DNA from: Limosilactobacillus caviae
Lineage (GTDB): Bacteria; Bacillota; Bacilli; Lactobacillales; Lactobacillaceae
NCBI RefSeq assembly: GCF_014635905.1
Contig: NZ_BMDS01000004.1
Coordinates: 124,001 to 188,000 of the forward strand
Reading direction: 5' to 3'
DNA: 64,000 nucleotides
Both the position numbers and the translations under genes were made by a program. Below, piece by piece: positions 10,176 through 21,255 of the stretch. How positions within the stretch are numbered: the stretch's first letter is position 1; each line of letters starts with the position of its first letter. The notes under the pieces are model-generated. The model was not told where the DNA came from and made no database searches. It worked only from the letters and a program-made list of their open reading frames with translations.

Positions 10176-10442
10176 ATGAGTGAAGAACGTAATGCACGTA
10201 AGGTTTACCAAGGCCACGTTGTTTCAGATAAAATGGATAAGACTATCACTGTTGTAATTGATACTTACAAGAGTGCTCCTATCTATGGAAAGCGTGTTAA
10301 GTACTCAAAGAAGTACTACGCTCACGATGAAAACAACGAAGCTAAGACCGGCGACACTGTACAAATTATGGAAACTCGGCCATTATCAGCTAAGAAGCGT
10401 TTCCGTCTTGTAAAGATTGTCGAAAAAGCTGCTACCCTTTAA
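10176..10442 (+). CDS. rpsQ: 30S ribosomal protein S17
   Basis: Primary 16S rRNA-binding OB-fold protein of the 30S body. The 88-aa protein carries the conserved [11 protein letters not shown] pattern near residue 13 and a [10 protein letters not shown] stretch in the middle. AAAGGAGG precedes the ATG. The 69-nt gap to rplN is longer than most gaps in this operon, but shows no terminator. Confidence 0.96.
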   Translation: MSEERNARKVYQGHVVSDKMDKTITVVIDTYKSAPIYGKRVKYSKKYYAHDENNEAKTGDTVQIMETRPLSAKKRFRLVKIVEKAATL

Positions 10443-10511
10443 TTTAGCAGACAACTCTAAAAAATATTCGTATTCTAATTCTTATTTGTAGATGGAAGGA
10501 GGACATTAACC

Positions 10512-10880
10512 GTGATTCAACAAGAAAGTCGGTTGAAGGTCGCTGATAATTCCGGTGCTCGTGAAATCCTAGTTATTAAGATTTTAGGAGGTTCTCGAGT
10601 TAAAACAGGTAATATCGGTGATATCATTGTTGCTACTGTAAAACAGGCAACACCAGGTGGCGTTGTCAAAAAGGGTGACGTTGTTAAGGCCGTAGTTGTA
10701 CGGACTAAGCAAGGTATTCACCGTAAGGATGGTTCATACATTAAGTTTGATGAAAATGCCGCTGTTTTGATTAACAACGACAAGAGCCCTAAGGGTACCC
10801 GTATTTTTGGCCCAATCGCTCGTGAGCTTCGTGGAGACGACTTCATGAAGATCGTTTCATTAGCTCCAGAAGTTCTCTAA
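10512..10880 (+). CDS. rplN: 50S ribosomal protein L14
   Basis: Contacts 16S helix 14 and forms an intersubunit bridge; also a binding site for the silencing factor RsfS. The 122-aa protein has the [16 protein letters not shown] start and the PKGTRIFGP motif near residue 95. It uses a GTG start (10512) after GGAAGGAGG. The order rpsQ-rplN-rplX is the usual start of the spc cluster. Confidence 0.97.
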   Translation: MIQQESRLKVADNSGAREILVIKILGGSRVKTGNIGDIIVATVKQATPGGVVKKGDVVKAVVVRTKQGIHRKDGSYIKFDENAAVLINNDKSPKGTRIFGPIARELRGDDFMKIVSLAPEVL

Positions 10881-10915
10881 AGATTTAACCGAAAATAAGG
10901 AGGTGCACAATCAAC

Positions 10916-11224
10916 ATGTTCATTAAAACAGGTGACAAGGTTCGCGTAATCGCCGGTAAGGATAAGGGTAAGGAAGGTACTGTTAAAAGTGTACTTGCTT
11001 CTCAAAACCGTGTTGTCGTTGAAGGTGTAAATATTGTAAAAAAACACCAAAAGCCAAGCAACTCAAATCCTAATGGTGGCGTTATTGATACAGAAGCAGC
11101 AATTAATGCTTCAAACGTAATGCTGATTGATCCTTCAACAAATGAACCAACTCGTGTGGGTTACAAGTTCGTTGATGGTAACAAGGTTCGCGTTGCAAAG
11201 AAGTCAGGTAAAACACTTGACTAA
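10916..11224 (+). CDS. rplX: 50S ribosomal protein L24
   Basis: Early assembly protein of the large subunit. It is 102 aa with a KOW motif near the start ([16 protein letters not shown], residues 6-21) and the [10 protein letters not shown] segment in the middle. AAGGAGGT lies upstream of the ATG. Lies between rplN and rplE in the standard spc order. Confidence 0.96.
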   Translation: MFIKTGDKVRVIAGKDKGKEGTVKSVLASQNRVVVEGVNIVKKHQKPSNSNPNGGVIDTEAAINASNVMLIDPSTNEPTRVGYKFVDGNKVRVAKKSGKTLD

Positions 11225-11252
11225 TTTATAAGGAAGGGAGGAATAACTTCTA

Positions 11253-11795
11253 ATGGAAAACCGTTTGAAAGCTAAATACGAAAATGAAATTCGTCCAGCA
11301 TTAATTGAAAAGTTTAACTATTCTTCAGTTATGCAAGCACCTAAGATTGATAAGATTGTCTTAAACATGGGTGTTGGTGATGCAACTACCAACTCTAAGA
11401 ATCTTGACGAAGCTGTTGAAGAACTTGGTTTGATTTCTGGTCAAAAACCTTTAATTACAAAGGCTAAGAAGTCAATTGCCGGTTTCCGTCTTCGTGAAGG
11501 AATGTCAATTGGTGCTAAAGTTACATTGCGTGGTGAACGCATGTATGATTTCTTGGATAAATTAGTTAATGTGGCCTTACCACGTGTTCGTGACTTCCAC
11601 GGTGTAAGTAACAAGGCATTTGATGGTCGTGGTAATTACACTCTTGGTATCCATGAACAATTAATTTTCCCTGAAATTGATTATGATAAAGTTAACCGAG
11701 TTCGTGGGTTGGATGTTGTTATTGTTACAACTGCTCAAACTGATGAAGAATCACATGAATTACTTGCACAACTCGGCATGCCGTTTGCTAAATAA
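11253..11795 (+). CDS. rplE: 50S ribosomal protein L5
   Basis: Binds 5S rRNA and the P-site tRNA elbow in the central protuberance. It is 180 aa, with the IVLNMGVGD motif near residue 30 and the conserved RVRDFHGV segment near 110. GGGAGG precedes the ATG. The rpsN ribosome binding site begins within its stop codon region. Confidence 0.97.
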   Translation: MENRLKAKYENEIRPALIEKFNYSSVMQAPKIDKIVLNMGVGDATTNSKNLDEAVEELGLISGQKPLITKAKKSIAGFRLREGMSIGAKVTLRGERMYDFLDKLVNVALPRVRDFHGVSNKAFDGRGNYTLGIHEQLIFPEIDYDKVNRVRGLDVVIVTTAQTDEESHELLAQLGMPFAK

Positions 11796-11810
11796 AGGAG
11801 GTTCCACAAA

Positions 11811-11996
11811 TTGGCTAAAAAATCAATGATTGCTAAGTGCAACCGTCCAGCTAAGTTCTCAAGTCGTGAATACACGCGTTGTGCACGTTGTGGACGTCCG
11901 CACTCTGTTTACCGTAAATTCCACTTATGCCGGATTTGCTTACGAGAACTTGCCCATAAGGGACAAATTCCTGGTTTGAAGAAGGCTAGCTGGTAA
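11811..11996 (+). CDS. rpsZ: 30S ribosomal protein S14, zinc-binding (type Z)
   Basis: Short S14 form of 61 aa with two CxxC pairs (CARC near residue 24, CRIC near 40) that bind zinc. Many Firmicutes also have a longer zinc-free paralog used in zinc starvation, which would be elsewhere. It starts with TTG at 11811, 9 nt after AAAGGAGG. It is in the normal spc position between rplE and rpsH. Confidence 0.96.
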   Translation: MAKKSMIAKCNRPAKFSSREYTRCARCGRPHSVYRKFHLCRICLRELAHKGQIPGLKKASW

Positions 11997-12026
11997 ACAA
12001 AAACCGACAAAAGGAGGAAAACATCG

Positions 12027-12425
12027 ATGTCTATGAGTGATCCAATTGCAGATTTCTTAACTCGTATTCGTAACGCTAACATGGCTCAACACGAATCAGT
12101 AGAAGCACCTGCATCAAAGATGAAGAAGGACATCGCTGAAATCTTAAAGAACGAAGGTTTCATTCGCGATGTTGAATACGTTGATGATAACAAGCAAGGC
12201 ATCATCCGTGTGTTCTTAAAGTACGGTAATGACGGTCAACGCGTTATTTCTGGCTTAAAGCGTATTTCTAAACCTGGTTTACGTACATACGTTAAGTCTG
12301 ATGCTGTACCTAAAGTTCTTAATGGATTAGGAATTGCCATCATTTCAACATCAGAAGGTGTTGTAACTGATAAAGTTGCTCGCGCCAAGAAAATTGGTGG
12401 CGAAGTTATCGCTTACGTTTGGTAA
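12027..12425 (+). CDS. rpsH: 30S ribosomal protein S8
   Basis: Binds the central domain of 16S rRNA; in E. coli it is the translational repressor of the spc operon. The 132-aa protein has the [15 protein letters not shown] start and the conserved ISTSEGV motif near the end. Two starts are possible, ATG at 12027 and ATG at 12033; the first is 9 nt from AAGGAGG and is chosen. Confidence 0.96.
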   Translation: MSMSDPIADFLTRIRNANMAQHESVEAPASKMKKDIAEILKNEGFIRDVEYVDDNKQGIIRVFLKYGNDGQRVISGLKRISKPGLRTYVKSDAVPKVLNGLGIAIISTSEGVVTDKVARAKKIGGEVIAYVW

Positions 12426-12454
12426 AAAATAATTATTAGATAGGAGGTGCAAAG

Positions 12455-12991
12455 ATGAGTCGTATTGGTTACAAAGAAATTGATTTGCCAAGTGGTGTTG
12501 AAATTTCTCAAGATGGTAATGTAGTTACTGTTAAAGGTCCTAAAGGTACTTTATCTCGTGAAATTTCACCATTAATCAAAATGACTATTGATGGTAATGT
12601 AGTAAAATTTGATCGTGATGCTGATACTAACAAGTTGAAGATGTTACACGGTACTACTCGTGCTAATGTTAATAACATGGTTGAAGGTGTTGTTAATGGC
12701 TACAAGAAAGTTCTTAAGCTTGTCGGTGTTGGATACCGTGCTCAATTTAAGGGTAATAAGTTGATTTTAACTGTTGGTTACTCTAACCCAGTTGAAATGG
12801 ATAAGCCAGAAGATGTTGATATCAACGTACCTGACAACACTACTATTGAATTAAGCTCAATTAACAAGGAACACCTTGGTAATTTTGCTGCAGAAGTTCG
12901 TGCTGTACGTTCACCAGAACCATACAAAGGTAAAGGTATTCGTTACGAAAACGAACACATTATCCGTAAGGAAGGTAAGACTGGTAAGTAA
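12455..12991 (+). CDS. rplF: 50S ribosomal protein L6
   Basis: Two tandem RNA-binding folds near the factor-binding site and sarcin-ricin loop. It is 178 aa, with SRIGYKEI at the start and the [13 protein letters not shown] motif near residue 155. TAGGAGGT precedes the ATG. The 62-nt gap to rplR is AT-rich and shows no hairpin. Confidence 0.97.
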   Translation: MSRIGYKEIDLPSGVEISQDGNVVTVKGPKGTLSREISPLIKMTIDGNVVKFDRDADTNKLKMLHGTTRANVNNMVEGVVNGYKKVLKLVGVGYRAQFKGNKLILTVGYSNPVEMDKPEDVDINVPDNTTIELSSINKEHLGNFAAEVRAVRSPEPYKGKGIRYENEHIIRKEGKTGK

Positions 12992-13053
12992 TCTTAGAAG
13001 ATTATTTAACATTCTTTTAATTAATAAAATAAATATAATAAGAGGTGACTGTT

Positions 13054-13410
13054 GTGATTTCTAAACCAGACAAAAACAAGATCCGTCAACGTCGTCATTT
13101 ACGCGTTCGCGGTAAGATTTCTGGTACTGCGGAGCGCCCACGCTTAAGTGTTTACCGTTCAAACAAAAACATTTACGCTCAATTAATTGATGACGTAAAG
13201 GGTGTGACGCTCGCAAGTGCCTCCACAAATGACAGTGAAGTAAGTGGAAAGACTAAGACTGAACAAGCTAGTGGCGTAGGTGCTTTAATTGCCAAGCGTG
13301 CTAACGAAAAGAACATTACTGAAGTTGTATTTGACCGTGGTGGTTACCTTTACCATGGACGTGTTCAAGCCTTAGCTGAAGCTGCTCGTGAAAACGGACT
13401 TAAATTCTAA
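13054..13410 (+). CDS. rplR: 50S ribosomal protein L18
   Basis: Binds 5S rRNA together with L5. I choose the GTG at 13054 (118 aa, MISKPDKNK...). The upstream in-frame GTG at 13045 lies inside the ribosome binding site AGAGGTGA and would not be used. The basic N-terminus, the [14 protein letters not shown] segment and the [12 protein letters not shown] motif are typical. Confidence 0.94.
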   Translation: MISKPDKNKIRQRRHLRVRGKISGTAERPRLSVYRSNKNIYAQLIDDVKGVTLASASTNDSEVSGKTKTEQASGVGALIAKRANEKNITEVVFDRGGYLYHGRVQALAEAARENGLKF

Positions 13411-13430
13411 AAAAGGAGGAATAACCTGCA

Positions 13431-13940
13431 ATGGCATCATCAGAATTCATTGATCCAGCAAAGTTGGATTTGGACGATCAAGTTGTAGCCATCAACCGGA
13501 TTACTAAGGTTGTTAAGGGTGGACGTCGTATGCGTTTTGCCGCTTTAGTAATTGTTGGTGACCGTAAAGGTCATGTTGGCTTTGGTACTGGTAAAGCTCA
13601 AGAAGTTCCAGAAGCTATTCGTAAAGCACAAGCTGCTGCTGAAAAGAACTTGATTACTGTTCCTATTGTTGGAACTACTATTCCACACGAAGTTATTGGT
13701 GTATACGGCGGTGGAAAGATCATGTTAAAGCCAGCTGTTGAAGGTTCTGGAGTTGCTGCCGGTGGTGCGGTTCGTAACGTTATGGACCTTGCCGGTGTTG
13801 CCGACGTTACTTCAAAACGTCTTGGTTCTAACACCCCTGTTAATGTTGTTCGTGCAACATTTGAAGGACTAAAGCAATTGAAGAACGCTGAAGAAGTTGC
13901 AAAGTTACGTGGTGTTTCTGTAGACCACTTAGCAGAATAA
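13431..13940 (+). CDS. rpsE: 30S ribosomal protein S5
   Basis: Acts at the mRNA entry channel and in decoding fidelity (ram mutations in other species). The 169-aa protein has the [15 protein letters not shown] motif near residue 30 of the N-terminal double-stranded RNA-binding domain. AAAAGGAGG precedes the ATG; rpmD follows after 15 nt. Confidence 0.97.
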   Translation: MASSEFIDPAKLDLDDQVVAINRITKVVKGGRRMRFAALVIVGDRKGHVGFGTGKAQEVPEAIRKAQAAAEKNLITVPIVGTTIPHEVIGVYGGGKIMLKPAVEGSGVAAGGAVRNVMDLAGVADVTSKRLGSNTPVNVVRATFEGLKQLKNAEEVAKLRGVSVDHLAE

Positions 13941-13955
13941 GGAGGGCACTAAATT

Positions 13956-14138
13956 ATGGCTCAAGTAAAAGTTACCTTAATTCACAGTGTTGCCCACCGA
14001 CAACCTACTCAACGCCGTACTGTTAAGGCATTGGGCTTAGGTAAGATCAATAGCTCAGTTATCTTACCAGATAACGCGGCAACACGCGGTCAAATTTTTA
14101 AGATCGCTCACTTGGTTTCTGTTGAAGAAGTTAAGTAA
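13956..14138 (+). CDS. rpmD: 50S ribosomal protein L30
   Basis: Small accessory large-subunit protein, 60 aa, with the ferredoxin-like L30 pattern: a short basic strand, then GLGKINS around residue 27, then a helix ending in [15 protein letters not shown] precedes the ATG. Its place between rpsE and rplO is standard. Confidence 0.95.
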   Translation: MAQVKVTLIHSVAHRQPTQRRTVKALGLGKINSSVILPDNAATRGQIFKIAHLVSVEEVK

Positions 14139-14169
14139 TTAAAATTAAATAATAAGGAGGTGCCTATCA

Positions 14170-14604
14170 ATGAAGTTAAACGAATTGAAGCCAGCTGCTG
14201 GTTCTCGTTCTAAGCGTCTTCGTAAAGGTCGTGGACTTTCATCAGGACATGGTTTTACATCAGGACGTGGTACTAAAGGTCAAAAGGCTCATGGAAAGAC
14301 CCGTTTAGGATTTGAAGGGGGCCAAATGCCACTTTACCGGCAAATTCCAAAACGTGGATTTACTAACATTAACCGTAAAGAATACGCAATTGTTAATTTG
14401 GCATCATTAAACAAGTTTGATGATGGTACTGAAGTTACGCCACAATTATTGATGGAAAGTGGTTTAGTCAAGAACATGAAGAGCGGCATTAAGGTTCTTG
14501 GTAGCGGTAAGCTTGAAAAGAAATTAACTGTTAAGGCTAATAAGTTTTCTGCTTCTGCGGTTTCTGCAATTGAAGCTGCCGGTGGTAAAACTGAGGTGAT
14601 GTAG
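14170..14604 (+). CDS. rplO: 50S ribosomal protein L15
   Basis: Late-assembly protein with a long basic N-terminal extension running into 23S rRNA. The 144-aa protein has the GRGLSSGHG and [18 protein letters not shown] motifs. AAGGAGGT precedes the ATG. The stop is one base from the secY start, and the secY ribosome binding site (GAGGTGAT) lies in the last rplO codons, so translation is probably coupled. Confidence 0.97.
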   Translation: MKLNELKPAAGSRSKRLRKGRGLSSGHGFTSGRGTKGQKAHGKTRLGFEGGQMPLYRQIPKRGFTNINRKEYAIVNLASLNKFDDGTEVTPQLLMESGLVKNMKSGIKVLGSGKLEKKLTVKANKFSASAVSAIEAAGGKTEVM

Positions 14605-14605
14605 T

Positions 14606-16581
<1,976 letters not shown>

Positions 16582-16595
16582 ATATTAGTTATCTC

Positions 16596-16624
16596 TTGCG
16601 AAGTTTAGAAACTTATGCTAAACT
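16596..16624 (+). promoter_or_regulatory. Internal promoter for infA and the alpha cluster
   Basis: TTGCGA (16596-16601), 17-bp spacer, TAAACT (16619-16624) with TGC directly before it. It lets infA to rplQ be expressed separately from the S10-spc transcript. Confidence 0.72.
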
Positions 16625-16648
16625 ATGCAAGGTTTATCTATCTGAGTA

Positions 16649-16678
16649 GTGGGAAGTAGCATACTTTCCACCATTTTT
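16649..16678 (+). terminator. Attenuator-like hairpin in the infA leader
   Basis: GTGGGAAGT (16649-16657) pairs with ACTTTCCAC (16663-16671), followed after two bases by TTTTT (16674-16678). It lies downstream of the infA promoter and before infA, so it could end the upstream transcript or attenuate the new one. Confidence 0.5.
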
Positions 16679-16715
16679 ACGTAATATCTAGAATTAGGTA
16701 AGGAGGTACTATTTC

Positions 16716-16934
16716 GTGGCAAAAGCCGATGTGATTGAAGTAGAAGGTAAAGTAACTGAAACTTTACCTAATGCAATGTTTAAAGTTGAATTGGAAAACG
16801 GAGCAGAAATCTTAGCTCATGTTTCTGGTAAGATTCGGATGCACTATATTAAGATTTTACCAGGTGATCGAGTAAAGGTTGAAATGTCTCCATATGATCT
16901 CACTAAAGGTCGTATCACATTCCGGTTCAAGTAG
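16716..16934 (+). CDS. infA: Translation initiation factor IF-1
   Basis: A 72-aa OB-fold protein that occupies the ribosomal A site during initiation. The sequence is canonical, with the [14 protein letters not shown] start and the [15 protein letters not shown] end. Start is GTG at 16716 after AAGGAGGT. It is followed by rpmJ, rpsM, rpsK, rpoA and rplQ in the usual order. Confidence 0.97.
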   Translation: MAKADVIEVEGKVTETLPNAMFKVELENGAEILAHVSGKIRMHYIKILPGDRVKVEMSPYDLTKGRITFRFK

Positions 16935-16969
16935 TTATTGATCAATTACTCTCATAGGAGGATTTTATA

Positions 16970-17089
16970 ATGAAAGTAAGACCATCTGTTAAAAAGATGT
17001 GTGAGCACTGCAAGATCGTTAAGCGTAATGGTCGTGTGATGGTTATTTGCTCTGCTAACCCAAAGCATAAGCAACGTCAAGGTAAGTAA
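16970..17089 (+). CDS. rpmJ: 50S ribosomal protein L36
   Basis: A 39-aa zinc-ribbon protein. Translation of this frame gives [15 protein letters not shown] at the start and [10 protein letters not shown] at the end, with the zinc ligands C11, C14, C27 and H33 in place. TAGGAGG lies 7 nt before the ATG. It is the zinc-containing form, in its normal place between infA and rpsM. Confidence 0.97.
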   Translation: MKVRPSVKKMCEHCKIVKRNGRVMVICSANPKHKQRQGK

Positions 17090-17120
17090 TTTATTATTTA
17101 ATGAAATGGAGGTGTAGCTA

Positions 17121-17486
17121 ATGGCTCGTATTGCAGGTGTCGATTTACCTCGTGACAAGCGAATCGTAATCGGCTTAACATATATTTTCGGTATTGGTGA
17201 TTCTACTGCTAAGAAGATTCTTGAAAATGCTGGTGTATCAGAAGATATTCGTGTTCGCGATTTAACTCCTGATCAAGAAGAAAAGATCCGTGCACAAGTA
17301 GATCAAATTCAAGTTGAAGGTGATTTACGTCGTGAAGTTTCAATGAACATTAAGCGGCTTCAAGAAATCGGTTCTTACCGTGGTATGCGTCATCGTCGTG
17401 GGTTACCAGTTCGTGGTCAACACACTAAGAATAATGCTCGTACTCGGAAGGGTAAAGCTGTCGCAATCGCTAATAAGAAGAAGTAA
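17121..17486 (+). CDS. rpsM: 30S ribosomal protein S13
   Basis: Forms intersubunit bridges from the 30S head and touches P-site tRNA with its basic tail. It is 121 aa, with the [14 protein letters not shown] start, the [11 protein letters not shown] helix-hairpin motif and a basic [14 protein letters not shown] end. TGGAGGT precedes the ATG. Confidence 0.97.
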
Positions 17487-17521
17487 TTTTACTTTAATAA
17501 AAAAGGAGGTTAGTACTAGAT

Positions 17522-17911
17522 ATGGCAACCAAAAAAGGTACGCGTAAGCGTCGTGCAAAAAAGAATGTTGAAACTGGTGTTGCACACATTCACTCAACAT
17601 TTAACAACACTTTGATCATGATTACTGACGTTCAGGGTAACGCTGTAGCTTGGTCATCAGCCGGTGTTTTAGGCTTTAAGGGAAGTCGGAAGTCCACTCC
17701 ATTTGCTGCTCAAATGGCATCAGAAGTTGCTGCTAAGCAAGCTATGGAACATGGTATGAAGACTGTTGAAGTTGAAGTTAAGGGTCCAGGTTCAGGTCGT
17801 GAAGCTGCAATCCGTGCGCTTCAAGCAACTGGTTTGGAAGTTACTGCTATTCGTGATGTAACACCTGTTCCTCACAATGGTTCTCGTCCTCCAAAGCGTC
17901 GTCGTGTTTAA
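17522..17911 (+). CDS. rpsK: 30S ribosomal protein S11
   Basis: Platform protein next to the mRNA exit. The 129-aa protein shows [12 protein letters not shown] near residue 22, [20 protein letters not shown] in the middle and a basic PPKRRRV tail. AAAAGGAGGT precedes the ATG. The 85-nt gap to rpoA holds imperfect inverted repeats around 17922-17957 without a T run at the end. Confidence 0.97.
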   Translation: MATKKGTRKRRAKKNVETGVAHIHSTFNNTLIMITDVQGNAVAWSSAGVLGFKGSRKSTPFAAQMASEVAAKQAMEHGMKTVEVEVKGPGSGREAAIRALQATGLEVTAIRDVTPVPHNGSRPPKRRRV

Positions 17912-17996
17912 TTGACATTGCTGGAGACAATTATTTCCATCAATTGCCTTTTTGTCTCAAATACGAACCACGTTTTGAAAGGGGTACAAGGATAGA

Positions 17997-18941
17997 ATGA
18001 TCGAATTTGAAAAGCCAAATATTCACAAAGTTGAAGAAACAGATAACTACGGTAAGTTTGTCGTAGAACCACTTGAGCGCGGTTATGGAACCACTCTCGG
18101 TAACTCGTTAAGACGTGTATTGATTGCATCGTTACCTGGTGCAGCGGTTACGAGTATGCAAATTGATGGTGTTTTACATGAATTTAGCACTGTTAAAGGT
18201 GTAACTGAGGATGTTACGCAGATTATCTTGAATCTAAAAAAAGTTTCTTTGAAAATTGATTCTGAGGATCAAAAGGACCTTGAATTAGATGTTAAGGGAC
18301 CTGCTGAAGTAACTGCAAGTGATATCCAGGGTGATAATGAAGTCACAATTTTAAATCCTGATCTGCATATTGCAACTGTTGCTGATGGCGCAGAATTACA
18401 CATCAAGTTAACTGCTGATAAGGGTCGCGGTTACCTTTCTGCTAACGATAATAAGGCCCGGATGGATGATCTTGCAATTGGTGTTTTACCGATTGATTCC
18501 ATCTATACCCCAATTGAACGTGTAAATTACACTGTTGAAAACGCCCGGGTTGGTCAACGTAACGACTATGATAAGTTAACGCTGGATGTTTGGACTGATG
18601 GTTCATTAACACCAACCGAAGCAGTTAGTCTAGGTGCAAAGATTTTAACTGAACACTTAGCTATGTTTGTTGATTTAACTGAAACAGCGCAAAATGCCCA
18701 AGTTATGGTTGAAAAAGAAGAAACGCATAAGGAAAAGATGCTTGAAATGACTATTGAAGAGCTTGATCTTTCTGTACGTTCTTACAACTGTTTGAAACGA
18801 GCTGGCATTAATACTGTTAAAGAATTAACTGACAGAACAGTGTCTGATATGATGAAAGTTCGGAACTTAGGACAAAAGTCGTTAGAAGAAATTAAACTTA
18901 AGTTAAATGATCTTGGTGTTTCATTCCGCCAAGACGACTAA
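17997..18941 (+). CDS. rpoA: RNA polymerase alpha subunit
   Basis: Scaffold for RNA polymerase assembly. The 314-aa protein has the N-terminal dimerisation domain ([17 protein letters not shown] near residue 29), a linker around 230-245, and a C-terminal domain with [16 protein letters not shown] and the helix-hairpin segment [15 protein letters not shown], the part that binds UP elements and activators. GAAAGGGGT precedes the ATG. rplQ follows after 34 nt. Confidence 0.98.
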   Translation: MIEFEKPNIHKVEETDNYGKFVVEPLERGYGTTLGNSLRRVLIASLPGAAVTSMQIDGVLHEFSTVKGVTEDVTQIILNLKKVSLKIDSEDQKDLELDVKGPAEVTASDIQGDNEVTILNPDLHIATVADGAELHIKLTADKGRGYLSANDNKARMDDLAIGVLPIDSIYTPIERVNYTVENARVGQRNDYDKLTLDVWTDGSLTPTEAVSLGAKILTEHLAMFVDLTETAQNAQVMVEKEETHKEKMLEMTIEELDLSVRSYNCLKRAGINTVKELTDRTVSDMMKVRNLGQKSLEEIKLKLNDLGVSFRQDD

Positions 18942-18975
18942 TTGATATACCAATTGCAAAGGAGGGAACCACTTT

Positions 18976-19359
18976 ATGAGTTACCGTAAATTAGGACGTA
19001 CAAGTTCACAACGTAAGGCTTTATTACGTGATTTAACTACAGATTTAATCGTTAATGGTCGAATTACTACTACTGAAGCACGTGCCAAGGAAGTTCGTAA
19101 GACTGCTGACAAGATGATTACACTTGCTAAGCATGGTGATTTAGCTTCTCGTCGTAAGGCTGCCGCTTTTGTACGTAATGTTGTTGCTGATGTTAAGGAA
19201 GATGGCGATGATATTCGTGTACAATCTGCTCTTCAAAATCTTTTTGAAGAGATTGCTCCAAAGTATGCAGACCGTAACGGTGGTTACACACGCATCTTGA
19301 AGACCATGCCTCGTCGTGGTGACGGTGCACCAATGGTTATTCTTGAATTAGTGGACTAA
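18976..19359 (+). CDS. rplQ: 50S ribosomal protein L17
   Basis: Large-subunit protein near the tunnel exit. It is 127 aa with the [20 protein letters not shown] start and the GGYTRILK motif near residue 105. AAAGGAGGG precedes the ATG. Directly downstream lies an RNA element with a long closing stem (see the L17 downstream element), in the 3' untranslated region. Confidence 0.97.
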   Translation: MSYRKLGRTSSQRKALLRDLTTDLIVNGRITTTEARAKEVRKTADKMITLAKHGDLASRRKAAAFVRNVVADVKEDGDDIRVQSALQNLFEEIAPKYADRNGGYTRILKTMPRRGDGAPMVILELVD

Positions 19360-19392
19360 TTTATATTTGTTCACATAAATTAAATACGTAAT

Positions 19393-19502
19393 AAAGAATC
19401 ACTATCATTGATAGTATAGAGCGTTACGATGGTGGGAAATTACCCTAGTCTAGCTTGAATGCGGGAAACCCTCGCGCACTTCGATGGTAAGTGATTTTTT
19501 AT
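19393..19502 (+). ncRNA. L17 downstream element (L17DE-type structured RNA and terminator)
   Basis: A long-range stem pairs AAAGAATCACT (19393-19403) with AGTGATTTTTT (19490-19500), closing about 85 nt that hold a small perfect hairpin (ACTATC-ATT-GATAGT, 19401-19415) and a GCG-CGC hairpin near 19461-19475. The motif CGATGGT occurs twice inside. Position directly after rplQ in a lactic acid bacterium matches the published L17 downstream element family, found by comparative genomics in this group and Listeria; its function is unknown. The T run lets the closing stem act as the alpha-operon terminator. I identified it by position and shape, not by a covariance search. Confidence 0.72.
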
Positions 19503-19541
19503 TTTAAATTGAAATTTTATAGATAATTTTCTAGTGGACTT

Positions 19542-19550
19542 TGCTAAAAT
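19542..19550 (+). promoter_or_regulatory. Extended -10 promoter element for the ecf genes
   Basis: TGCTAAAAT at 19542-19550, after the alpha-operon terminator and 36 nt before ecfA1; no convincing -35. Confidence 0.5.
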
Positions 19551-19585
19551 ATATTTATTAACTAATCTTGAAAAGAGGAATCGTT

Positions 19586-20413
19586 GTGACCCAGATTAAG
19601 ATTCGGAATCTTACATTTAAGTATCCAGATAGTAAATCTTTAGTATTAGATAATATCAACCTTGATATTAAAGCGTCTTCTTGGACAGCAATTATTGGGC
19701 ACAATGGAAGCGGAAAAAGTACACTTGCTAGGTTGATTGATGGGTTACTAATGCCTACATCGGGACTAATAGAAGTAGATGGGATGAAAGTCGATGAAAA
19801 CACTTTGGGGATAATTCATCAGCAAATCGGATTTGTATTTCAAAATCCTGAAAATCAATTTGTTGGTGCTACAGTTGCTGATGATGTTGCATTTGGTCTT
19901 GAAAATCGTCAAATTTCTCGTTTAGAAATGGAAGACAGGATTAATAGTGCCCTGGCGATGGTAGGAATGACTAAATATAAAAATGTGGAACCGATTAATC
20001 TTTCAGGAGGACAAAAGCAACGTGTAGCATTGGCAGGGGTTCTTGCCTTAATGCCCAAAGTAATTATTCTTGATGAAGCAACTAGTATGTTAGATCCTCG
20101 AGCGCGTCAAGAAATATTGACTTTACTTAAGAAACTAAAAAAAGAATATAACCTATCAATTATTTCCATCACGCATGATCTTAATGAAATTGAGTTAGCA
20201 GATAAAATCGTGGTAATAAATGATGCAAAAATTGCAAAACAAGGTTCCCCAGCAGAGATTCTTGGGGATAAGGAGTTGCTACTAAAAATAGGTGTAGGAA
20301 TACCAGCTAGCCAGCAATTGCAATCTTTATTAGTTGAAAGAGGAGTAACTATTCCACAAAAATACTTAAGTTTAGAGGAGTTAAAAAATTGGCTAAGTCA
20401 GCAGTTACAATAA
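19586..20413 (+). CDS. ecfA1: ECF transporter energy-coupling ATPase EcfA1
   Basis: First of two ATPases that power energy-coupling-factor importers of vitamins and metal ions. I choose the GTG at 19586 (275 aa, MTQIKIRNLTFKYP), preceded by AGAGGA; the TTG at 19568 has no ribosome binding site. Walker A GHNGSGKST is at residues 38-46, with LSGGQ and VIILDEATS further on, and the FQNPENQF Q-loop typical of ECF ATPases. The 3' end overlaps ecfA2 by 25 nt. Confidence 0.94.
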   Translation: MTQIKIRNLTFKYPDSKSLVLDNINLDIKASSWTAIIGHNGSGKSTLARLIDGLLMPTSGLIEVDGMKVDENTLGIIHQQIGFVFQNPENQFVGATVADDVAFGLENRQISRLEMEDRINSALAMVGMTKYKNVEPINLSGGQKQRVALAGVLALMPKVIILDEATSMLDPRARQEILTLLKKLKKEYNLSIISITHDLNEIELADKIVVINDAKIAKQGSPAEILGDKELLLKIGVGIPASQQLQSLLVERGVTIPQKYLSLEELKNWLSQQLQ

Positions 20414-21255
20414 AAGATCTCCATTATAAATATCCGAATACAACTAGTGAGGCATTATCGGATATTTCATTGACTATAAAAGAGCAGGAGTTTGTTGCTA
20501 TTGTCGGACAAACCGGAAGTGGTAAATCAACATTAGTTTCCTTAATTGATGGGTTAATCAAGCCTGAAAAAGGTGACCTTAATGTTGCTGGATTAAAAAT
20601 TAATGCAACAACTAAGGCTGAAGATTTGAGCAAGGTTCATCATCGTGTCGGGTTTGTTTTCCAATTTCCTGAACAACAACTTTTTGCTGAAACGGTTGAA
20701 GAAGATATTGCTTTTGGTCCGCGTAATTTGGGATGGACGGCAGGGCAAATTAAGAAATCTGTCGATGATGCCTTAAAAATGGTTGGACTACCCGTAGCAT
20801 TAAAGACTCATTCTCCTTTTGCACTTTCTGGAGGACAAATGAGACGAGTTGCTATTGCAGGAGTATTAGCAATGAAACCACAAATCCTAATTCTTGATGA
20901 ACCTACTGCTGGTTTAGATACGCAGGCAACAAATGAATTGCTTAAGCTGATTAAACAGCTAAATAACAAAGCAACAACAGTTATAATGGTTACTCACCAA
21001 ATGGAACAAGTGGCGCGCTATGCTGACCATGTGATTGCGATGAGTGAGGGGAAAGTAATTGCTGATACAACTCCTCGGCACCTATTTAGTGATTCGCAAC
21101 AATTAGCAAAGTTATCATTAACTTTACCTATTTCTGTTGATATTGCCCAATTTCTTAGGAAACATGATGCTAAACTAGAAAATACTGAGCCGCTTACTTT
21201 AGATTCATTGGCAGATGAAATAGTAAAAGCGATGAGGAGCAAAGAAAATGAATAA
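20389..21255 (+). CDS. ecfA2: ECF transporter energy-coupling ATPase EcfA2
   Basis: Second ATPase of the ECF module, forming a heterodimer with EcfA1. It is 288 aa, with Walker A GQTGSGKST near residue 40, the Q-loop FQFPEQQLF, LSGGQMRR and ILILDEPTAGLD. Start is TTG at 20389, with GAGGAG upstream inside ecfA1. Overlaps ecfT by 8 nt, so the three genes are almost certainly one translation-coupled unit. In group II ECF systems this module is shared by many substrate-binding S components encoded elsewhere. Confidence 0.94.
   Translation: MAKSAVTIKDLHYKYPNTTSEALSDISLTIKEQEFVAIVGQTGSGKSTLVSLIDGLIKPEKGDLNVAGLKINATTKAEDLSKVHHRVGFVFQFPEQQLFAETVEEDIAFGPRNLGWTAGQIKKSVDDALKMVGLPVALKTHSPFALSGGQMRRVAIAGVLAMKPQILILDEPTAGLDTQATNELLKLIKQLNNKATTVIMVTHQMEQVARYADHVIAMSEGKVIADTTPRHLFSDSQQLAKLSLTLPISVDIAQFLRKHDAKLENTEPLTLDSLADEIVKAMRSKENE

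Noticed and set aside
17922-17957. A terminator between rpsK and rpoA
   Set aside because: The inverted repeats are imperfect and no T run follows the last arm, so rpoA is probably cotranscribed with rpsK.
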